The position numbers and the translations under genes were made by a program. The notes under the pieces were generated by a model. That model had not been told where the DNA came from and made no database searches. It saw only the letters and a list, made by a program, of their open reading frames with translations. From the NCBI GenBank assembly GCA_035772405.1, contig JAYKKM010000080.1, positions 248,001 to 312,000 of the forward strand: a stretch of 64,000 nucleotides of DNA. Reading direction: 5' to 3'. Source of the DNA: Chrysogorgia sp. JL179-B06 (taxonomy: Eukaryota; Cnidaria; Anthozoa; Scleralcyonacea; Chrysogorgiidae). This document shows, in pieces, positions 60,182 through 64,000 of the stretch; position 1 is the stretch's first letter, and each line of letters begins with the position of its first letter.

Positions 60182-60797
60182 ATGTTTTACGAACGCCACG
60201 ATAGCCTGATGCTTGACTCGAATATGTCGTTCATGTCCGACGGCGTTTACGACGACATGTGCGCCACAAATCCGTTGAAAGACGAACATTGGGAAAAGAT
60301 GCAAAATTTACTACCAACTCCACCTTGTTCACCGGAAGACTTCTGCTACCAAGCTTTTCCCGAGCTTCCAGCGCCGGCGAACCTTCAAGAAGGCCTTCAA
60401 GTCGTGCCTATGAAAAAGGTAGTCCAAGACAATTTCGTTGACACGGAAATCGAGCCGTTACCAGTGTTAGACCTCAGCGACGAAGAGATGCAAAAGCTCA
60501 CTTCTCCGACAGTTTTTGACGACTCGATTTGGCTACTATCTAATCCACCACCGGCCTCGACGTTACCAACGAGAGACCAGTTCGAAAGCAAAAACGCATC
60601 AGATGTGAATTATATATCCCATGGTATCAGAAAAGTCCATATTTCCGACTCGGTCATCGGGACGTCGCCGGGGTTTAGCCAGTCTTTCATTCTCACCGTT
60701 AATGCAAACCCTATCCAACCGCTGAATACCGTGGGGCATCTGGCCACGCGAGAAGTATTTATGAGTCAAAGTGCAACAACATGGAGTTTGAATTCAG
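60182..60797 (+). CDS. Myc: Myc-family transcription factor gene B, N-terminal exon
   Basis: 205 codons plus one base. MYC box I is very clear at residues 36-51 (HWEKMQNLLPTPPCSP), with Thr46 and Ser50 at the T58/S62 degron positions. It is followed by acidic/Pro-rich sequence (LPVLDLSDEEMQ). No MYC box II (DCMW-type) is visible, unlike gene A. The ATG at 60182 is preferred over the in-frame 60023 ATG because a splice acceptor lies just before it and the MYC N-terminus starts there. The exon ends CAG|GTATGT in phase 1, the same phase as gene A. The product is expected to be nuclear and to bind E-boxes with Max. Confidence 0.9.
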
Positions 60798-63323
60798 GTA
60801 TGTTAAATTTCGCAATTTTAAAATGATTGTTGGAATTTTAGTGTTTTGTCTGGATGGAAACTGAGTAGGGAAGAGATCCGGAGGCATGAGTACACGAGAG
60901 ATAACGGGGAGGGAGAGAGGGAGATGGGGAGAGAGGGAGAGCGAAAGAGATAGGTACTGAGAAAGGAAGAGGAAATAAGGTAGAGGGGTACTTGAGAGGA
61001 GGGTGAGCCTGAGAAAATGAAGGTGTTTTGATCGAAGCTAGATGTTTTTCACCAAAGGTTTAAGCGCAATATGTTCAGGTTCACTGCACTGTTTGGGTTT
61101 GAAAATTTGACTTCCACAAAGATCTGTAAAGCTTATTTACTATAGTTATGTTTAGAGTTTAAGGCAAAAACATGAATGTCATCTTCCTGGTGGTTGCCAA
61201 TATACAGGAATTTGATAGTATGCGGTGCCACGCGCGTGTGTCACCATACGCAAATTGCTTTCGAATTTATTATTTCTCTATGTCAATGTTAGCCCCCTAC
61301 ATGTTTCACAAATGGTAATTTATGGCTGTTGATTTCGATCTTGAATGAGAAATTAAATATATACGTCCCTGGTACTTGTTTACGACTTCCCTAGTAAGAG
61401 GGCAAGGTGCTAAAGATTTCCTCTATCTCTTCAACAACCTTTTCATGGCATTTGCCATAGTAATTAGATATGAACTATCAGCGTTGGGAGAGAGTTCATT
61501 TGTTGTGTTGTTGTTGTTGTGGCATCAAAGGGTTGACTCGTGCATGGATTACTCATCTGCCTCTGGGGAATAATTGGCAGAAGATGCTAAGTCATAAAAT
61601 GGCCATCGGCACCTCTTAATCACCAGCCATTTAACAAATGGATAGATAAATATTTAGGCACGCGTGCAGAAAGTATTTTTGTAAAGCTATTTACAAAACC
61701 TGATCTCTAAGCAACATATCAGTTTGAAATACCGACCCTGTATGGAAATCAAAATAAGACAACATAGTCTTTAGCTTTGAGAGCGTCATAGATCCAACAC
61801 TCGCCGTCTGCTAAATCTTTATGTTTAACATAAATCTTTATGTTTAGCATTTTATCGAATATCATATTTGTTTGAGATTGTTTCGGTTCCCCTTGAGTAA
61901 TTCTAACGCGTAGTCACCGCGTGGTGGAGATATACGCAATGATCGATTAATCCCGGTGTATAGTTTAACAACTTATATTTGTTTAGCCAACTTTTTTATT
62001 ATTCGGTGAAAAGCGTCAATTCAGGTAGAAAAATCTCCATCAAAAGTTACCAAATAAATTTTCTGTCATGTCAGATATAGATCAGCATTGACATTGTGTA
62101 AGCCGGAGACACTGAATAACTTAAAGACGCACTTGTTTGTCCGACTACGGATTCTCTAGAGTAAAATCAGTTAAAAATAGATATCAAATATCGATAGTAA
62201 TGGATCTTGTGGTAGATTTATAAGCTGCTTAATCGAGCGAATTAATATGACTTTGGATTTAACGAATCCTTGGTTATGTCCATAGACGTAACAGAATTTT
62301 AAAATTCAAATCATGAGTATATGAATAAGCCTCGATTCTTTTCTAATTTGCTTATGTGTTCCGAAACAAGAGTCAAGCTTCTAGAATCATGTTATACTCC
62401 TCGATATTCTTCATGTCTTAATCATGTTTAGACAACTGTGTATGCACTTGTTTTGTAATCAATCTTAATTCAATGTATCTTCGAAACTTTTTGTTAGTCG
62501 TAAACTATTTCACAAAACTGAACTTGCAAGATATCTCGAATAGGGCTATTTAAAAGATTGTTCCAGGTGTATTTAATTCTCTCTGTTCAACTTAGAGCTT
62601 GTCGTGAAATACCCGTAATATATGAAAGGCTTTGCCATAATTGATAAGATCCAACACCTGTGAGGAAAAAGATTATTCAAATCTCCGCTTCATTCATGTT
62701 CCTTGATACCATGGCAATAACGGTGATGCATTATTTGATTGGGTTTGTTAGCCAATAGCAAGCCCGGACTTTTAATCTTCGTCACACAAAAGGAAGTCGT
62801 GAGTGCTAATATCACGCTGTTTTGACATTCTCAAAAACTACTCTAGTTTAAGATGAAGGAATCTATGAAAGGATAAATACCCGTTCAGTAAACAAGTTGT
62901 CTAAAACCAGTTTCCCAATGCCGAAACTTAGAAGTTTTAATTCGATATACTTATGGAAAACATCTATAAAACGCTGAATTTTTGCCGTTTACCACATTCA
63001 TAAGGATTTCAAAAGTCGCCACCTGAAACTGAAAATCGGAAATGGTTAAAAAATTAGGATTTCAGTTTCAAACCACCGCCGTTTTTAAGAACTTACTCTT
63101 TAACGAATTTCAAGTTGTTATGAGTATGTCATATCGTGTCGGCATTCGACAACTTTTCATTAAGAGCCCGTCACGAACGGCTTCACTTAGTGACCGTTAT
63201 TTCAAATTTGTCGAGAATATTACAATCCGCCCACCCAAAAGGGCCTTACCACCTGTTGGCAGTGAGTGAAAGGCGCCCATTCTCGATCTTAATTAACTAT
63301 TATTATCCTCTCGTGTTTGTTAG
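60798..63323 (+). other. Intron of Myc gene B
   Basis: GTATGT to TTTGTTAG, 2,526 bp, phase 1. It contains a GA-rich tract (60905-60985) and otherwise no recognisable element, a contrast with the transposon-filled surroundings. Confidence 0.8.
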
Positions 63324-63760
63324 ATCCGAATTTTATGAATGAAAGGGCAACGCGAGTTGGCACGTTTGACGCGACCACCCAAGCGGTGATGCCAGAGAGT
63401 CCAACAAAGAAAGGTCGTAGAGTGAGACGTTTGAGTCGCAACACGCAAGAGCCGGTGGAGGTTGTAGCCACCGAGGAGAATGCGGGGGATTCCGAAGACA
63501 GCGAGACAACGCGAGCAACTCATAATGTGTTGGAGAGAAAACGGCGCGAGGAACTGAAGGAGAAGTTTCAGCGGTTGCGCGATTGTTTGCCGGAACTACA
63601 AGACAATGATCGAGCCCCGAAAGTGCTTATCTTGAAAAAATCTTACGAGTATGTGAGATTTTTAGAGCAAGAAGAACAACGGCTGCTGGCCGACAAAGAA
63701 CTGGAAATACAGCGCTTCAAAATTCTGTTCAATAGACGCCAATTACTTCTTTCAATGTGA
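63324..63760 (+). CDS. Myc: Myc gene B, C-terminal exon (bHLH-leucine zipper)
   Basis: Joined to 60182-60797 this gives an intact 350-aa protein, shorter than vertebrate c-Myc (~440). The exon starts at Asp206. A basic cluster KKGRRVRR (229-236 region) may be a nuclear signal. An acidic stretch EENAGDSEDSE precedes the basic region [15 protein letters not shown] (about 270-284; His, Glu and Arg for CACGTG). Helix 1 is KFQRLRDCLPEL, helix 2 is KVLILKKSYEYVRFL, and the zipper EEQRLLADKELEIQRFKI runs to the C-terminus. The stop is at 63758-63760. No consensus AATAAA is seen in the remaining 240 bp. Confidence 0.92.
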
Positions 63761-64000
63761 GAGGTATATAGTCAATTTATAAAATGATCATCTTTTCTAA
63801 GAGCCAAGAGAACAAAACTAAAAACTAATAGAATAGCATATTTTTGAAATTATAATTTTGTACTATAATTTGAGATATTTCCCTGTAAGACGCAGATTGT
63901 TTCCTTTTTTAAAAAAGTCATGTGACATGACTCATGTCTCGCTGGATGAACATGAACTGAGTAACGCAAGCGACTTTTCGAATCGATATCATCATCTCTA

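Overview
The window looks like nuclear DNA of a marine invertebrate, most likely a cnidarian. It is AT-rich, has GT-AG introns and no bacterial gene organisation. It is crowded with very long (TA)n runs, fold-back (palindromic) transposons, decayed non-LTR retrotransposons, tRNA-derived SINEs and a Crypton-type tyrosine-recombinase transposon. The cnidarian placement is inference from the repeat types and the style of the Myc genes; no species can be named from sequence alone.

Layout. 1-6.4 kb: satellite-like repeats, a degenerate LINE with a restriction-like endonuclease (RLE) domain, a fold-back element and a LINE 3' remnant. 6.5-16 kb: three short plus-strand exons (6480-6588, 10343-10449, 15896-16001) with matching phases and splice sites form part of an unidentified host gene. 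Its introns carry a hAT-like MITE, several palindromic elements and a Crypton. 16-29.4 kb: inverted-repeat elements, minisatellites, LINE/SINE remnants, a (TA)n cluster and a 174-bp unit holding a complete hammerhead-ribozyme fold. 29.4-33 kb: a decayed minus-strand APE-type LINE. 33-43 kb: TIR elements, a mariner-like fragment, a LINE RT remnant and SINEs. 43-47.4 kb: Myc-family gene A. 47.4-59.8 kb: (TA)n blocks, a ~170-bp satellite and tRNA-derived repeats. 59.8-63.8 kb: Myc-family gene B.

The main protein-coding content is the pair of head-to-tail Myc-family genes about 16 kb apart. Both have the same architecture: an N-terminal exon with MYC box I, a phase-1 intron, and a C-terminal exon with acidic stretch and bHLH-leucine zipper. 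Gene A keeps MYC box II but has an apparent one-base frameshift between the acidic stretch and the bHLH. Gene B is intact (350 aa by my joining) but shows no recognisable MYC box II. They look like diverged tandem duplicates acting as E-box-binding transcription factors.

The most unusual non-coding signal is a set of hammerhead-type self-cleaving RNA motifs: one canonical copy at 28152-28228 inside a partial tandem repeat flanked by (TA)n, and about nine variant or degenerate copies, most of them close to (TA) runs. This fits retrozyme- and Penelope-like retroelement biology.
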